Positions 35,701-50,900 of a stretch of 64,000 nucleotides of DNA are shown here, piece after piece. The translations under genes and the position numbers were made by a program. Within the stretch, counting starts at the first letter, position 1. Each line of letters begins with the position of its first letter. Under the pieces are notes generated by a model. It searched no databases. It had not been told where the DNA came from and worked only from the letters and a program-made list of their open reading frames with translations. The stretch covers positions 352,676,225 to 352,740,224 of the forward strand of contig NC_092875.1 of NCBI RefSeq assembly GCF_028372415.1, given 5' to 3'. Source of the stretch: Notamacropus eugenii. Its lineage: Eukaryota; Chordata; Mammalia; Diprotodontia; Macropodidae.

Positions 35701-38700
35701 TTACATGACCAGAGGCAGGATCCATATTTAATTTTTCCTAACTACAAGCCCTGTGCTATATTCATTAGGCTGCAATGTCTTTCATTCTTTCAGCTAGGGT
35801 TTTATTTGATGTCAATTTACAGGAAAGCTTTTTTTTTAAGCTTCTATTTAAACATTTAATTGTGTTCATTTATTGATGTATTCTATTCTAGACGTTATAG
35901 CTGGGTGTCTCTCTGTGTATGTATGAATTGATACTGTATTTTCGTGGGATTGGTAATTAGATTTTTTTCTGAAGCTGTGATTTCACTACTGAAATGAATT
36001 GCCCCGTGAGAAAATTCACCTTTATCAGTGCAGATCAGCAGTTACTCTGCTACTTCATAGTCTTTGAAAATTTCTTATACTGAAAGAGTAAGTGAATGAC
36101 CCACCAGTCACAGTATGTCTCTGAGGCAGGACTTGGACCTGGGGTTTTGAACTCCAAAGCACAGCTTGCATTTATCACCTCAGATTGCCTATCACATTAA
36201 TTTTAAAATAATATTGCAGAAGCATTGAATCCTGAGTTTTTTCCCTTGATATCACATAATGAAACCTATCTATATTCATTTACATTCATGAAAAGAAACA
36301 TTCAACTTTGGGGAGGGGGTTAGTACAATACAATTTTCAGGCCATTTTTTTTTTCCTTGTTAGAGTTCTCTCAAGATATATCAGGATTCTTCTCATGAAT
36401 ATACTCGTGTAAAAGAAGAATGCCTAAAAAGTGATGCTCGGTAAGGTTTTTTTTCCCTTAAAGAAAAATGACATGTTGCTTATCATTGTTAATTCCAGAT
36501 TCTCTATAGTTCTTCCATGCCTAGATTTTTGTTGTTATTGTTTATGAAATTTTGTATAAAAATATTCATGGAATGCATTGAAAAAATGGCCCTTTTCTCT
36601 CATGGGAAGCATAGAGTTAGAGTTAGTAAAAGAACTTTACTATTTCCCCAAAACAATCCAGCTGACTGTTCTGGTGAGCTCTGAACCTAACTTGTCTAGT
36701 TGTGAGGCCTTTAGGATGTACATTCGAATATTTATTGAAATCTTACCAAAAAACTTTTTGTCAATCAGTTTGTCCTTCCTATAAACAGTCTGAATCCTTT
36801 TGAGTGATTACAGTTTTTTTAAGGAGACTTAGTAATTAATGTTCTAAAGCTTGTTATGGTCAGCACAATATTATCAACAAATGAGGGATGGGTTGCTGGT
36901 GGAGTGAATAAGCTTTTGTTAAATGCCTGCTATATGCCAGGCACTGTATTAAGTTATTTGTAAATATTCTCTCATTGGATCATCACAACCGCCCTGTGAG
37001 GGGAGAGTTATTATTATCCCCATTTTACAGTTGAGGAAGCTAAGGCTTATGGAGATTAAATTGACTTGGCCAGGATTTCACAACTAATATGTATCTGTGG
37101 TAATATTTGAAAGCAGGTTTTCCTGACTCCACAACCAGCATACTGTCCACTTTGCCACACACTAAAATGAGCTCACAATTTACAGGGACTCTGTTAGATC
37201 CTCCAGTGCTTTGGGTCATCTCCTTGCTTAATGCCTCACATGATGTTCATTATCAGAGAGTCATTGAACAGTGATGTTTCTGTCATTAAGTCTTACAGGC
37301 GAATGAGTTGATATATTAATGGGAGACACCATATTTTAAAAGACCCTGAAAAGTAGTGTTTTGTTCTTGATGCAGATGCCTTTTTATAACATCATAAGCA
37401 CAATGGCATCTATGTTCTCCACTTTTTTTAGTTGTAGAATGGTAAAAATGTGTTCATTGTTGAATATTGCTTGAGAAATGCTGCTTGTTACCTATAAAAA
37501 CACTCATGGTGAGTTCATTCAGTTTGTTCATATATAACTCTAATAAAAGTTTTAGAAGGTAGGAAAATAGGTATATAGTTTGGTAATTATTTATACCTCC
37601 TGAGTGTTACATTTTGGTTTGGTTTTTTTTTCCAGGTGTTACAAGAGATTTTCCCCATACCTTTGATAGGTTTATCTCTGTCCAACACCTTCTGTATCAT
37701 TGTTTGAGTATTCTCAGAATTGTATCATCTCCAGCGTGTAACTCTAGTATATATACACTTGATTCAGTTCAATTTCTTCTTTTTCTTTGATACCATTTCT
37801 CCCTTCTTTTATTGGCACCATCTGCCACTGTGACATTGCTATCTAAATGTGGTACTTTCATTGCCCTTGAGAAAAAGTTTATTAAAATGGATACTGCAGA
37901 CCTTTTCTTTTTTTTATTTACAATTCTTCCATTTTCTTCAACCTTGAATAACTTTGGGATGACTTTGCTTACTTGGGGAGCTTGCCAGAAATTCTTTAAA
38001 CTGGTTTTTACCTCTGTTGCTTCTTATTTCTTTATAGCATGATTCTGCTCATAATCATTATGATTCTCTTTCATAAGATTTTAAAATAAGCTTATATTCT
38101 AGTAGTATTATCTTTGGAAATCATCCATCTTCAGTGCCTAGTACAGTGCCTGACACAAAGTAGGTACTTAATAAATGTTTGTGGATTTATTGATTTTCAG
38201 ACAGATATTTGCCAGTTCTCTAGCCCCCTTACGGGGATAGTCAGTTTACATTGGTAAAACTTCTACATGAAGTTAGTATAACCAGTACAATGTTATTGCC
38301 ATTGTTCATTTTTCATTTTTGGTGTTCATTTCCTTAGTTGGTAAATTGTACCCCTCATATCTCTTTCACATTATTTTTGTTTTTTTTCTTTTAACTAATT
38401 CTGCTAGTATACTAAAATTCTTCACAGACAGCTAACTAAAGGATAATTCCCACAATAATAACAGTTCTTTTCATATAATTTCTTTTTTTTTTCCTTTTTG
38501 GAATTATTTGACAGTAACATGTCCAGTTCTTACCAATTCTTTTTTTTAACTATTCATAAAATAAAAATCTGTGTCCTTCATATTGCAGTATCTAATTGCA
38601 GAAGCAAAATACCATATCATGTGCTGTTACTTACTTTCTAATTTGAAATTTTAATCAGGAAGAAGAAACTTGAAGCCAAAGTGAAAAAGCTTGAAGGTAA

Positions 38701-41700
38701 TTAGCACCACTATGATGATGATGATATAGTAAATCATTTCTTTTGTACTGATACTTTCTTGCTGTAGAAGTGGATTACTGCAACAACTCCTCTGTCAAAG
38801 GAAGTGTAAATATTGTACTTATCTCCATAATTACTAAACAGTTGTATCTGACTGTAATGTGACAAGTCTTTGCAATGTTTTTACAATCCAGATGATAGGA
38901 ACACTATGGTTCTGCTATACTAGGTAACAATTAAATAATGGGTTTACTTTAGAAAGTTGAAAGAAATTAGTCTGTACTCTTTTCCTTAAGGAAATGGAAG
39001 TCACTACTGAGAAAAGATAGCATCTTTAGGAGCAAGCAGATTGTGATATGTATGAGGAGAAAGTTATAATAAAGCTTGGATTTTTTTTCTGTTAGAAAAA
39101 ATGATACTTTGGATCAGAGATCAGCATCTTAAATGCATTTAAAAGCATTTAAGATGCTGATCTTCATTTTATTTTTTTTTCTTTGTTTGGAGGAGTAAGA
39201 ATTAACTTTTTGGTCTTCTGTTACACCCACTAAAATACTGTTATAGTGGAAAGGTATGGCTCATCAACAACTATTTCAGTTATTAGTTAACATGTCAGTA
39301 TGGTTTAGAAAGAATAGGCTTGGAGATGTGGGTAATTTGTGGAATGGGATAGAATCAAGAAGAAGTAAAACCAAACTGATGTGGAAAGTGGGAAGACTTA
39401 GACAGTTGGGGACATACTGAATTGAAAATTAGAGTATCAGGGTCTGAAAAAACCTGAATTCAAGTTTTTCCTTAGATATGTACTAGCTTGTAACCCTGTG
39501 TGAGTTATGTAACCTCGTTCAGCATCAGTGTCTTCTTCTGTAATATGAGAGGATTGGACTTATAGCCCCTTTTTTCCCTTCTAACTCTAAATCCATAATT
39601 TTATGATTTTTTGCTTGGCCATTTTCATAATTTTGCGTAAGGCTGACCTTGAGATACATAGCTCTCTCTCTAGAATTCCAGCCTGGCTACCAAAGCTTAC
39701 CTTTTGTTTTCTCAGTTATTATATCCATCCTTTTATGTTTAACATCATATTCCAGTAGCTTGATAGTCCCCTAGTAAAAAAAAAAACAAACAACAACAAC
39801 AAAACCTCAAGAAACTATTTGCATCAAATTTCAAATAATAAGATAGGGTGAAAGTTTACACTGTAACAACTAAGAACTGGCATAAGTTCAGGATAAATTT
39901 ATTATCTTGATTAAATTTGAAATTTAGATTTGAACTCTTAAAACCCAAATTCTAATGATTTCATCTCACTTAGGAATGTATAAACCTTAACAGTAAAATG
40001 CATAGGTAGAGAATTCCTATGTGCTATATTATTAATAGAATATTAAGGAGATATGATTTTTATTGAGGAAAATGCTGTACAGGTCACTTTTTTGTTTTGT
40101 GGTACTCTTTGTACAAGCATATCTTAAAATTTTTCTTTGAAGCATAAGGAGTAAAATATTTTTGTTTTGTATGAACTGCTTGAATTTGCGTTTTGATGAA
40201 CAGCATAGTACCTACTTTTATTTACTCTTGGTATAAAAGATGGACTAGAGAGTGTTATTGGAATCAGCAGAAGAGTATCTTTGTATGATTGTAAAAGCAA
40301 GTGCCCTGACACATGGGAGGGCCTGCTATCACAGGTTCTTAGATCTGCATTCCTAAAAGGAAAGCAACTTGTGGTGGAGGGGTCAACAATTACTTTAATC
40401 AAGTACACTTAGATTAGGGGGAAAAGCACCCTGAACTTCAGAGAAAATACAGAGAAATCTAAATCAACAGACAGCACTTCCAGACTACCTGACAGGAAGC
40501 AATACATACATCACAAATCAACAGACAGGTGCAACTGCCTAACCAATGCATGAGAGGGAAACAACAACATCTGGGTGTGGGGGATGCTAGCTACTTAGAG
40601 GCTTCCCAGAGTCTCATCTGGCACACAAAGCTTCTTCCAGAAACTAAGCCCCAAAGTAAAACCTCATCTCAGAGTCTTTATACACTTTTTAGAGCCAGAA
40701 GGAATCACAACACTTGAGAACCAGTGGCTCGTTAACAAAAAGTGTGGACCTTCCTACAAATCTTCCCAGATCCATTAATGGGTGGGGAAGATCTTTAATC
40801 ACATTATTGAATTAGAGGCACTTGATTATACTAAAACAAGAACAAGAAAGGATCCTACTTTGTTTGCCATCGTACTGATTTAGAGGGCCCTTATCAATCT
40901 TTATTTTTCTGTAAATTTAATTTTTAATTCTATAGTGGTGTCATAGCATACATTCAGTAGTGTCTGCCTGTTACAATCAGCACTGGTCAGACCCTTACTA
41001 GAGTATTCTATCCAGTTTGGAGCTCCACAGCAAGGGAGGAACCAGGAAAACTGCAGATAATAACCTTAAACATCAGTGAAGGTTTGTAAGTAAAGATTTA
41101 TCAGAAAGGATTTTAGGAATTGGGATTAATTAGTCCAGGGAAAGGAATGGTGAAGGATAAAATTGGAACTGTTTCCTTAATAACAAAAATCTTTGAATGT
41201 AGAGTGGTAGTACTCAACTATTCTCTGAGAACAAAATAAATGAAAACAATTTAAAAATCACATAAATGAAATTTTGTGTAAATAATTTCTGGATAATGAG
41301 GGTTACTGCACATTGGAATCTGTTTCCTGAAGAAGCTTGTAGGATTTTTGTCTTTCTAGAATGGTTTGCATATGTTCTGTACTAGAATGAATTTTAAACT
41401 GTCACCAATTCTGTATTTCCTGGTAAAATATTGAAGGGAGGTTCTTTTATATTGCTATTTTAAAATCCTGTAAATGAATAGAAAATAGTTTTATGCACAT
41501 AGCAACCATGTGCCTGAATGTAGTTACCTATAGTAAAATTGATGACTTCTTTCCTCTTTCTGTGTCCTTTTATTCATTAAATAAAGAAGCTGCAGTAAAA
41601 CACACCGAAGACTTAAAGCAATTGAAAATTGAAAAGAAAACTCTTGAAAAAGAGCTGAAGAAGACACAGGTAATAAAAGATAATCTACAAAGTCTCTGAT

Positions 41701-41907
41701 TTATAGATTTAGAAGTTTACATATATGATCCTTCATAAATCTCAACATTACTAATATGGATGTAAGTTCTCATAAGAGCTTTTACTTATAAGACCATTTT
41801 TTAATATAAGAATAGCTATAGAACAAAATAAAAACGAACTTGAGATTAGTAAATTGTGCCATATTAGGTATTAATCCAAGAGTTGTTTATCTGATGAATT
41901 TCTTATA

Positions 41908-41975
<68 letters not shown>

Positions 41976-44900
41976 TATAACAGAATATTGTTAACAAAAA
42001 TTTATTATTTAACAGGAAAAACTGGAAGAATTTCCTAAACAAAATACTAAGAAAGGTGAGTGTTCATTTTGTAACTCTATTTGATTTTTCTTTTGACTTA
42101 GACTATACTTTGCATTATAAAGTTTTTCTTCTCTGTATCTTTAGTGTTGAAACATATGGGGACCCAGAGTTCCAGTAATGAGCCAATTGAAACCATAGAC
42201 AAGAGTGAGTAGCTTTCCAATTACTGTTTTGATTTTAGCTTAAGTTTAAAAGTATATGTAGCTAATAGTAATAGTAATGATAATTAACATTTATATATTA
42301 CTATATGCCAGGCACTGTGTGAAGCACTTTACGAGTATTATTTGATTTTCATAAAAACCCAAGGAGATTAGGTTATTGTCCCCATTTTACATGTGAAGAA
42401 ACTGAGACAAACAGGTTAAGTGACTTGCCTAGAGTTATACATCTACCGAGTCTCTGAGGCTGGATCTGAACTTAAGTCTTCTTGTCTCCAGGCACAGTGC
42501 TGTGTCTGGTGTACCACCTAACTGCTCCTAGAAAATAAGTGCAATGAATTGTTTGCTGCTGCAGAACATATTCAAATCTTTATATCATTGATATTTTAAA
42601 TTTTTTATAGAATAGTAGCTGGGTGGGGAATGATGTAATCTCTGATTCGTTCATTATACATATGAAAGATCTCATTGGTAGATTGAATAGGATTTTGTAA
42701 CTTGTTTGATTTCCACAGGTCATAGGGAGGATAATGGTGCCATTAGCAGAAATAGGGAAGTCTCGTAGTGGAGAAAATGATGAGTCTTGTTTGGGGCATT
42801 TTTAATCTGTGGTGTCATTACATTTGAGAGATCATTAGGAGACATTTGAAATAGAACTCTAGCGCTTTGAAGAGTGGGTGGTAGAAATAGACATTTTGCC
42901 AGGAGTAAACCTGGGATTAGTCTGATTCCTGAGTCACTTGTTCATTCCATTATTCTATTCTGCTTTCCACTTGGAAGTCATTTGCATAAGATTATAGTTG
43001 AGATTGAAAAAAGGAGAGTGTAAAAAGGAGACAGAGGAAAAATACTTGAAAAAATGACACTGTTTAGAAGCCAGGAAGAGAGAAAGGAGTTTGCAGAGCA
43101 GACAGGGAATGCTTTGATTGAGAGAAGGAGAGTAGACATCAAAGATAGAGACTGTTATGGTATCTGGGATGGCTAGCAACCTCAGAAGTTGTGAAGTGGT
43201 TAAAGAGAATAAAAATGGAAAATATGTCTTTGAATTTGGCTGTAATGTGGTCATTGGGAACCTTCAAAAGGAGTTTAGGATGAAAACCAGATAGAAGAGT
43301 GTGCAATGACTCAATGAAGAAGAATTCTTTAGGTGCAGTTGTATGACACCTTGTTAGCATTACTGAATAGGGGATTCCTCTACAGATATGTCAGACCAGA
43401 TAACTTCTCTGTTCTTCTTCAGATCTGATTCTGTGAGATAAGATAGATTTCTTTCAAGATGTTTGACTCTGCTACCGTTGTGACCGTGAATAAGGCACTT
43501 AACCTCTCTGTTACCCCCATTTGTAAGATGGAATTTATACTACCATTAAGGATTCTAATGGAAATTACAATGTACAATATTGTAATGCACAATATTATTG
43601 TGATTCACTTATTTGCATAAATTCTAATTAAATAGCTAAAAAAGATTGAGTTTTTCCAGTAATTTATCAAGGGCAACATGTCTTACCTCAGCTGACCTAA
43701 AGTAGATTTTGTTAAATGAAGATTTAATATTTTCCATATTTTTCTTAGGAAAAATAAAACTACTTTTGAAGGAGCTCTGGCTGTGCATTGATTCTACAAA
43801 AGAAAGGCTACAGAATGAAGATAGTGAAGATATCCAAGGTAAGACAAGTTATTCAAAGGAATAAGAAAAGACAAGTTATCATTTTTTCTCCATTATAGCA
43901 TGATTCCTACTATGTTCTTAGTAAATAATGTATTTGGCTTTTGATTTGCCACAGCTTCCATCAATGAATATTCAGAGATAATTGAAAATAAATCTGTGGA
44001 GTACAAAGAAGGTGCGTATTCAGTATATTGTAAGAGAATGACCATTTAACCAAATTTTGTCAATTTAACCAATCACTTTTTCCACCAAACTGGTAGTGTC
44101 TTCTAGACACACTAACCTAAAAATGTTTGATTTAAAACATTTGGGTTCTAGAAGGAAAGCTCTGAATATAGAGTTGCCACATTTTCCTCTTCTTTTGGTT
44201 TTAGTTCAGACCTATTATTTCATGGACATAGAGAAATCTCAGTGAAGAAATACCCTCTCCCAGTACAGATAGGCAACTATTTTTCAGCTTACAGAGTTGT
44301 CTATAAAGTACAGAGATATTAAAGGAACTTGTGCAAAGTCATGCAGCCAACACTTCTGAGGGCTGTCCATGATACCATGCTTCTTACTACATAGTATTTG
44401 ATTGATAAAAACCCCAATTTGTTTAGTATTTTGAAATAGGACCAATTTCTTATGAGCTGTCTTTTCTATCTGGCCTTTAGAGTTAATTGTAGACAGGATA
44501 GTTATTACATTTAATATGCCCATTGTGGAGTATACACCTATTTGGAGTTTAAAATTTAACAAAAATCACCCATGTCATCTCCTCCCTCCCTCCCCTATTC
44601 CAGATTCATGAATGTGGAAGGGCACCTCACTGTCGCTTTTGACAGCAGTCATGGGATTGCAACTAGGTTAGCTGATGTATTCCTAGGCCACTGAAAATTT
44701 GCACGTAATAATTATTTTGCACTTGTAGTGATCCAACCCACTGTGAATAATCTGGAAAATAAGAACATGAGTGGTGTTGATTATTATATCAGATTTAAAA
44801 TAGAACATTTCATAAAGGTACATGTGATTGGAGTTTCCTCAGTCTATGTAATAGATTGGATTATGCGTTTGCCAAATTTTAAAGTAAATATTGTAATTCA

Positions 44901-47900
44901 GAAAGTTTTTACCCATTTATAAGTTTGTTTCATGCCCTGTATTTCACTGGCTGATCCTATTCTAAACATTTGACCCCATGAGTGATGACTGTTTGGGATA
45001 ATATTTTGAGAGCTATGCAAGGATATTTCTAAAAGGACAGATTCTGATGTCAGTAATAAAAATTTTTTAAACCTGTTGGTGAAAAAGAAATTTATTATTT
45101 ATACTCTTGTGTAGCTTAAATGAAAACAAATAGGGGTTTCTTATGCTGTTATACGTAGGAAATGTTTACTTGACAAGAATGGCAGTTACGATTTCCTTTG
45201 ATCTAGAAGTTTTCTCTCTTTTTTGGTCATTGGTAATCTGTGATTTAATTAAAATTGAGAACAGAAAGTTCTTTTTTATATATGACACAAAGTATTTATA
45301 TTGGCTGTTGATTAGAACATTGCAAATAAGGTGACTCCAGTAATAGGTACAATTCCCTTATGGGCTGGGCAGCTTTTCATAAACCATATTCCTGAATCTA
45401 ACTCTCTCACTTATATTTTGTTGGTACAAAGGGTAGTTGGCAAGAGAAGTACATGAATTATGACATGAGCCTATCAAACCAATAGACAGAAAGTTCAAAC
45501 AATATACCTTTTTGGTGGGTTAGTATTGTTATCTTAATATCTAAAAGATGACAGGAATTTCTCAGGGGGTAATTGAGAAAAGTTTCACTTTTTTACTGTA
45601 TTTTTTTTCCTGTTAGATCTTTGATATAATTACTGGTTTATACAATTGCGCTGTAAGAATATAGGAAAACCAGCTAATATCTCAGAATTAAATTTCAAAT
45701 GTCTGTCCATAGAAAAGACTGCCAAAGAAAATATAAAATCCAGAAAATCTGTTGAAGAATGTGAACTGCTACCTCAAGTGCAGAGCAATCACCTTGGACC
45801 TCCTGAAATGAAGCCTTGCCTGACAAGCTTCTCTGTGCAGTTAGAGCAGGAATTCCTTGGAGGGTGTAGGTCTGCTGAGGACGATGGCCCCATCACTGTC
45901 AATGTGCAGGACTGCAGTAATGACTCAGCTTTTCATGAGGACAGAAATCCTGAGGTTTTCATACCAAGCACTGGGGAGGATGATAGTTCTGTTTCCTCAG
46001 ATCAGGAAGATCCTGAAGACAAACCGCTTATGAAAGATCTGGAGGCCATCTTTGACCTCTTCAGACTTCCCCCACCACTTCTGTCCCCAGTGTCCACGCC
46101 CCCTCCAACACCATTAAGATATCAGGTGCCATCATCATCTCCACTTGCTCCTGTAAGTTACAAAGTATTTTTATTTATTGCCTAATACATAGTAGTATAT
46201 AATGTTAATGTGAATTAACTGATACAAATGACAATTTCTGTTACTGACTAAGAAATAGAGTGATAATAGAATGAATTAGGTACACAATGCATTGTAGTAA
46301 ATGAGCATAGTAATTTAGTATCTGATAAACCCAAAGAGCCAAGCTTTTGGGACAAAGGCATTATTTGACAAAAACTGCTGGAAAAACTAAAAAAAAAAAT
46401 AAAAAAAACTAGATATAGACCAACATCTCGCACCATATACCATTGTAACGTCACAATGGGTACGTGACCAGGGGAACCATTGTACATAGTTACAGCCACA
46501 TTGTGTAATGACCAACTTTGATAGACTTGGCTCTTCTTAGCAATGCATGGTTCTAGAACAACTTCAAGGGGCTCATGATGGAAAGTGCTATCCACATCCA
46601 GAGAAAGAATTACAGAGTCTGAATGCAGATCGAAGCATACTATTTGTTCTCTCCCTCTTTTTTGTTTTGTTTTGTTTCTTCTTTCTTGTGGTTCATTCCA
46701 TTGGTTTTAATTCTTCTTTACAACATTACTTACATGAAAATATGTTTAATATGAATGTATATTTTAGAGTCTGTATTAGATTGCATGCTGTCTTGAGGAG
46801 GGAGAAGAGGGATGGAGAGAAAAATTTAAAACTCAAAAGCTTGTGGAATAGAATGTTGTAAACTAAAAATAAATGTCATTTAAAAAAATTAAAAAGTAAA
46901 AAAAAAAAGTCCAAAGCAGAAAATAAAAGAAATCCTACAAGGAAGCAAAGAAAAGATGGCCAACTATGAACACAATGTGTAATTTTTTATTATACAGACT
47001 TCCTTGAAGTGGAAATTTATTGCTTTTATATTTTGAATCCTCTCATGTTCTGTGCACATGAAAATGATTTTTTTCTTCTTATTTTATGTTCAAGTTTTAG
47101 TATTTAAGTTTAAAATAAATTACTAAAAGAAAAAATATTTTCCTGAAAAAAAAATGGGTACATAGTTTAGATATGAAGGTTGATACCATAAACACATCAG
47201 GAGAGAAAGGAATAGTTTACCTGTCATCTATGGACAGGGGGAGAATTTAGGACCAATCAGTATGCAGAGAACATATATAAAATGTAAAATATAAAATGTA
47301 AAATTTTGATTATATAAAATGAAAAAAGTTTTTGCATGAGCAAGATCAATGCAACCAGAATTAGAGGGAAAGCAGAAACCTGGGGAAAAATTTTTTTACA
47401 GCAAGTATCTCTGATAAAGGCCTCATTTCTTAAATATATAGAAAACTGAGTCAAATTTATAGTAGTAAAAGTCATTTTCCAATCAATAAATGGTCAAAGG
47501 ATATGAACAGTCAATTTTCAGACAAAGAAATCAAAGCCATTTATAATCATATGAAAAAATGCTCTTAATTACTATTGATTAGAGAAATACAAATTAAAAC
47601 AAACCTGAGTACCATCTCACATCCTTTGGATTGGCTAATATAACGGAAAAGGAAAACGATAAATGTTGGAGAGGATGTGGAATTTGAAGAAAGATATAAT
47701 AGTTTGTATTTGCTACGTGGAAGAGTTTAGACTTGTTCTGATTTGCTCTGGAGGGAGAAAATGGAGGCCTAGTGAGCAGAAGTTGCAGATAGGAAGGGGT
47801 TTTTTCATTATGCTAGTTATCTAAAAGTACAGAGGACGGCTTCAGGAGGTATAGTCATTTTTTTCCTCATTAGAAGCTTTCAAGCACATTCTGAATGACA

Positions 47901-50900
47901 CTTTTGTTGAAGCTATTGTTTAGAATGATCATTGTTTAGAATATTGGCTTGACAAAGTCCTTTCCAAAACAGAGATTTTTTCTTTGGTTTTGTGATTGTC
48001 AACTTTTAAGCTTCCTTTGACCTGTTAAGATTTTATGGGTCAGATTCTAAATATTTTTGGAACAGTTAGTCTTAGCCCTCACTAGTGGCATAGTGTATAT
48101 ACCATTATTAAAAAGGATCACAAAAGTTTGGATTAGAGAATATGTTAGGTGCATAGAATGTAACCTATCTTTATCATGCTAGAAAATAATATAAGTATCT
48201 TTATAACTTATTTTTGCTGTAGTATTTGCCCCTAAAAATACAAAATAATGAAAATATTGCTAATATTACTGGAAATATTACTATAGTACATGCCTACCTT
48301 GGTGCCAGACTTGATCTATGCTGATATAAACTTGATATTTGAAAAAGTGATACTTGGTTAGCTATCTAATAAAGGTAATTTAGTATGAAAGTTAATATAT
48401 ATTATATATCAATCCTTTAATAAAGAGCATAGTAAACTGAACTCTTTACAAAAAGTCTTTCTTGGGAGTAGAAATGGGATAACTTGTGAATCTGTTGAAC
48501 CTGAACTATTTATTTGATTAAGGAAGCTAATATAACTAATTATATGGTCTTTTTTCTCCCCAGGAGGACTATTTTGGAGATTTTACAGATTCCAGTGAAG
48601 AAGAGTTAGTGGGTAGTGAACACAATATGCCATCTCTTTTAGAAAATGGCACAATTGAGTCACAGAATACGTTTAACTCTTCTAGAGGAAAAGAAGAAAG
48701 TAGCAAACTTGTAGAACAACCTGAACAAGATCTTGGAATCCAGGATCCAGTGAATCTGGAAACGGATGAAGAAACAGCCATTGGGTGTGACGTTTTAACA
48801 ACAGAGTTAAAATTTAAGGATAGTAAACCTAATTCAAAAGAAGAGATGCCTTTTTCAGATACTGGCCCGTCATCCTATAAAGAGCATCTTGTGGTATCAT
48901 GTGAGTGTACAGAAGATGAAAATAAATATGTCTTAGATAAAAGTGTTATACCACAAGATAATGAGGAGAGAGATGAAGCCCCACTGGAAAGTAAAGGACC
49001 ATCCTTTAGAATATACTGTATGCCTACTGAAACCGAGTGTTTACAGAAGATACCTGATGATCTATTGGAAGTGACAGATGATGTTGTTTTAAATGAAGAA
49101 GTATGTAATTCTTTGCTTAGCCAGGAAAAGTTAGTTGTGCCAGTTGCATCTGAAGAAGAAAACACATTGTCTGGAACTGAGCCACACAAATCAGAATTTA
49201 CTACACAAACATCTGTTGGTGGGCTCACTTCTGAAAATGAAAAACTGCTCCTAGTCTCAGAACATTTCCAAGAAATAGCTGGAGAATTGCCTGGAAAGGA
49301 GGAAGAAGAAATACAAGGGCTTAAAATACAGAAAACTTCTGAATCCAAACAAGATGTACCTATTATGGTAGACACAAGTGAACTTGATATCAAGACAGAT
49401 CTTGTGTCTTCTTCTCCCAGTGTTACATCATCTAATTGTAGTAATCATCAATTCTCCTTTGACTTAGGATATAATAATGAGGTTTCTTGGAAATTTAATG
49501 GGCAGTGTACTTTAATTGAAGTTGTAAGTACAGACTTTTTAAATGAGACTGTCCCAAATCAACTCCATTGCATGGAAAAACAATCCTATGAAACAATGCA
49601 GAATAAAATTTCAGATGTTTTAAACAAGTCACCTGAACCTACAGATTATTCTACAGGAGAGTACGATGTAGAGAAAAATATAAATGCTTTGAGTCCTAAT
49701 TCAGCAACACCACTTCTTACTGATCAAATCAGCAGAGAGACAGAATGTTCTGATGTATCAAAAATCATGACTAACATCTACATAGTTGATCAGGGAGCGT
49801 TTGCAAAAGATTCAGGTGATGAACAATGTGAAACTGAAGAACCAGGAATTGAGCTTAATATAACTAAATCAGAAGATACAATTTTAGCAGCATCTCAGAG
49901 TGACTTGGTAAAGAGAGTTCTTGATTTAGACCTAAGTGCTTCTTGCCATGATATAGCTGCAGGTATGGTAATTGAGAGAGAATGTGAAGGAAGTCCAGAA
50001 GCTAAACTCAAATATGAACAAGAAGATAGTAAGCAATTACAAACAGAAATGCCTGTTTTAGAAAATATGTCATCAGCCAAATTGGGTTGTCATAGAGAAA
50101 AAGTTAATCCAGTAGGATTTAACGTTGTTCCTATTTCAAATAACCAGGTCTCAGTTATTCCTGAGCAGTTGAAATCTGAAGAGCCCCAGATTACCAACTT
50201 GGAGGATCTTGAGTCTCATGTTAAAGAGAGGACTTTGGCACCTGATAATACTTACACTGAAATTGAACAGCATATGCCATCTAAAGCAAAATGCATTGAA
50301 GAAAAGAAAGGCCATGTACAAAAAATCAAGCAAATAGAGACAGTAAACTCTCCCTCAGCAAAAGACTCTACTTCCTGGGTAACATCAGATTTAAAGTCTT
50401 TTAATGAATCTTTATCAGTAGAAAATTCTCATCATGACACTACTAGGAAATTATCAGCCAAATCTGGAGAAATAGCTCTACAGAACCAGACGAATGTATC
50501 AGAAATAGCTAAAAAGCAAGATCTGCAAAACCAAGATTTTCTTAAAACCATGAATGCTAAGGAAGAATTTACTCCATCCACAAATGTTTCACTTCCTGAT
50601 GGTTTGGCCACAGAAGAAATTTGCTCAAGGGATGCTTCAATATCAGATGTTGAAACCCTAATTATACCCCTGGATGCTGTGTCTCTTAATATTCAGCAAA
50701 TTCAGAAAGAGAGAACTTCTGGGAGTACTTGTTTGAATTCTTATATGAAGGAAGGATCTACTTTCTCTTCATCACTAACTAAACAAGATGAAAATGAGAC
50801 CCATGTTAGCCTAAATATACTTAATGACATTGTACAGTGCTATATGGGCAGCCAGGAAGAAACAAAGCAGGATTCTGAGGAAGAGAAGGATAATCAAATT

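Noticed and set aside
45646..45664. Upstream extension of the exon 13 open frame as a separate start
   Set aside because: It begins at TTG, not ATG; the frame is simply open intron sequence before the acceptor.
48875..49393. 172-codon open frame on the minus strand inside ICE1 exon 14
   Set aside because: Shadow of the Ser/Glu-rich ICE1 frame; no independent start context, splice sites or recognisable protein.
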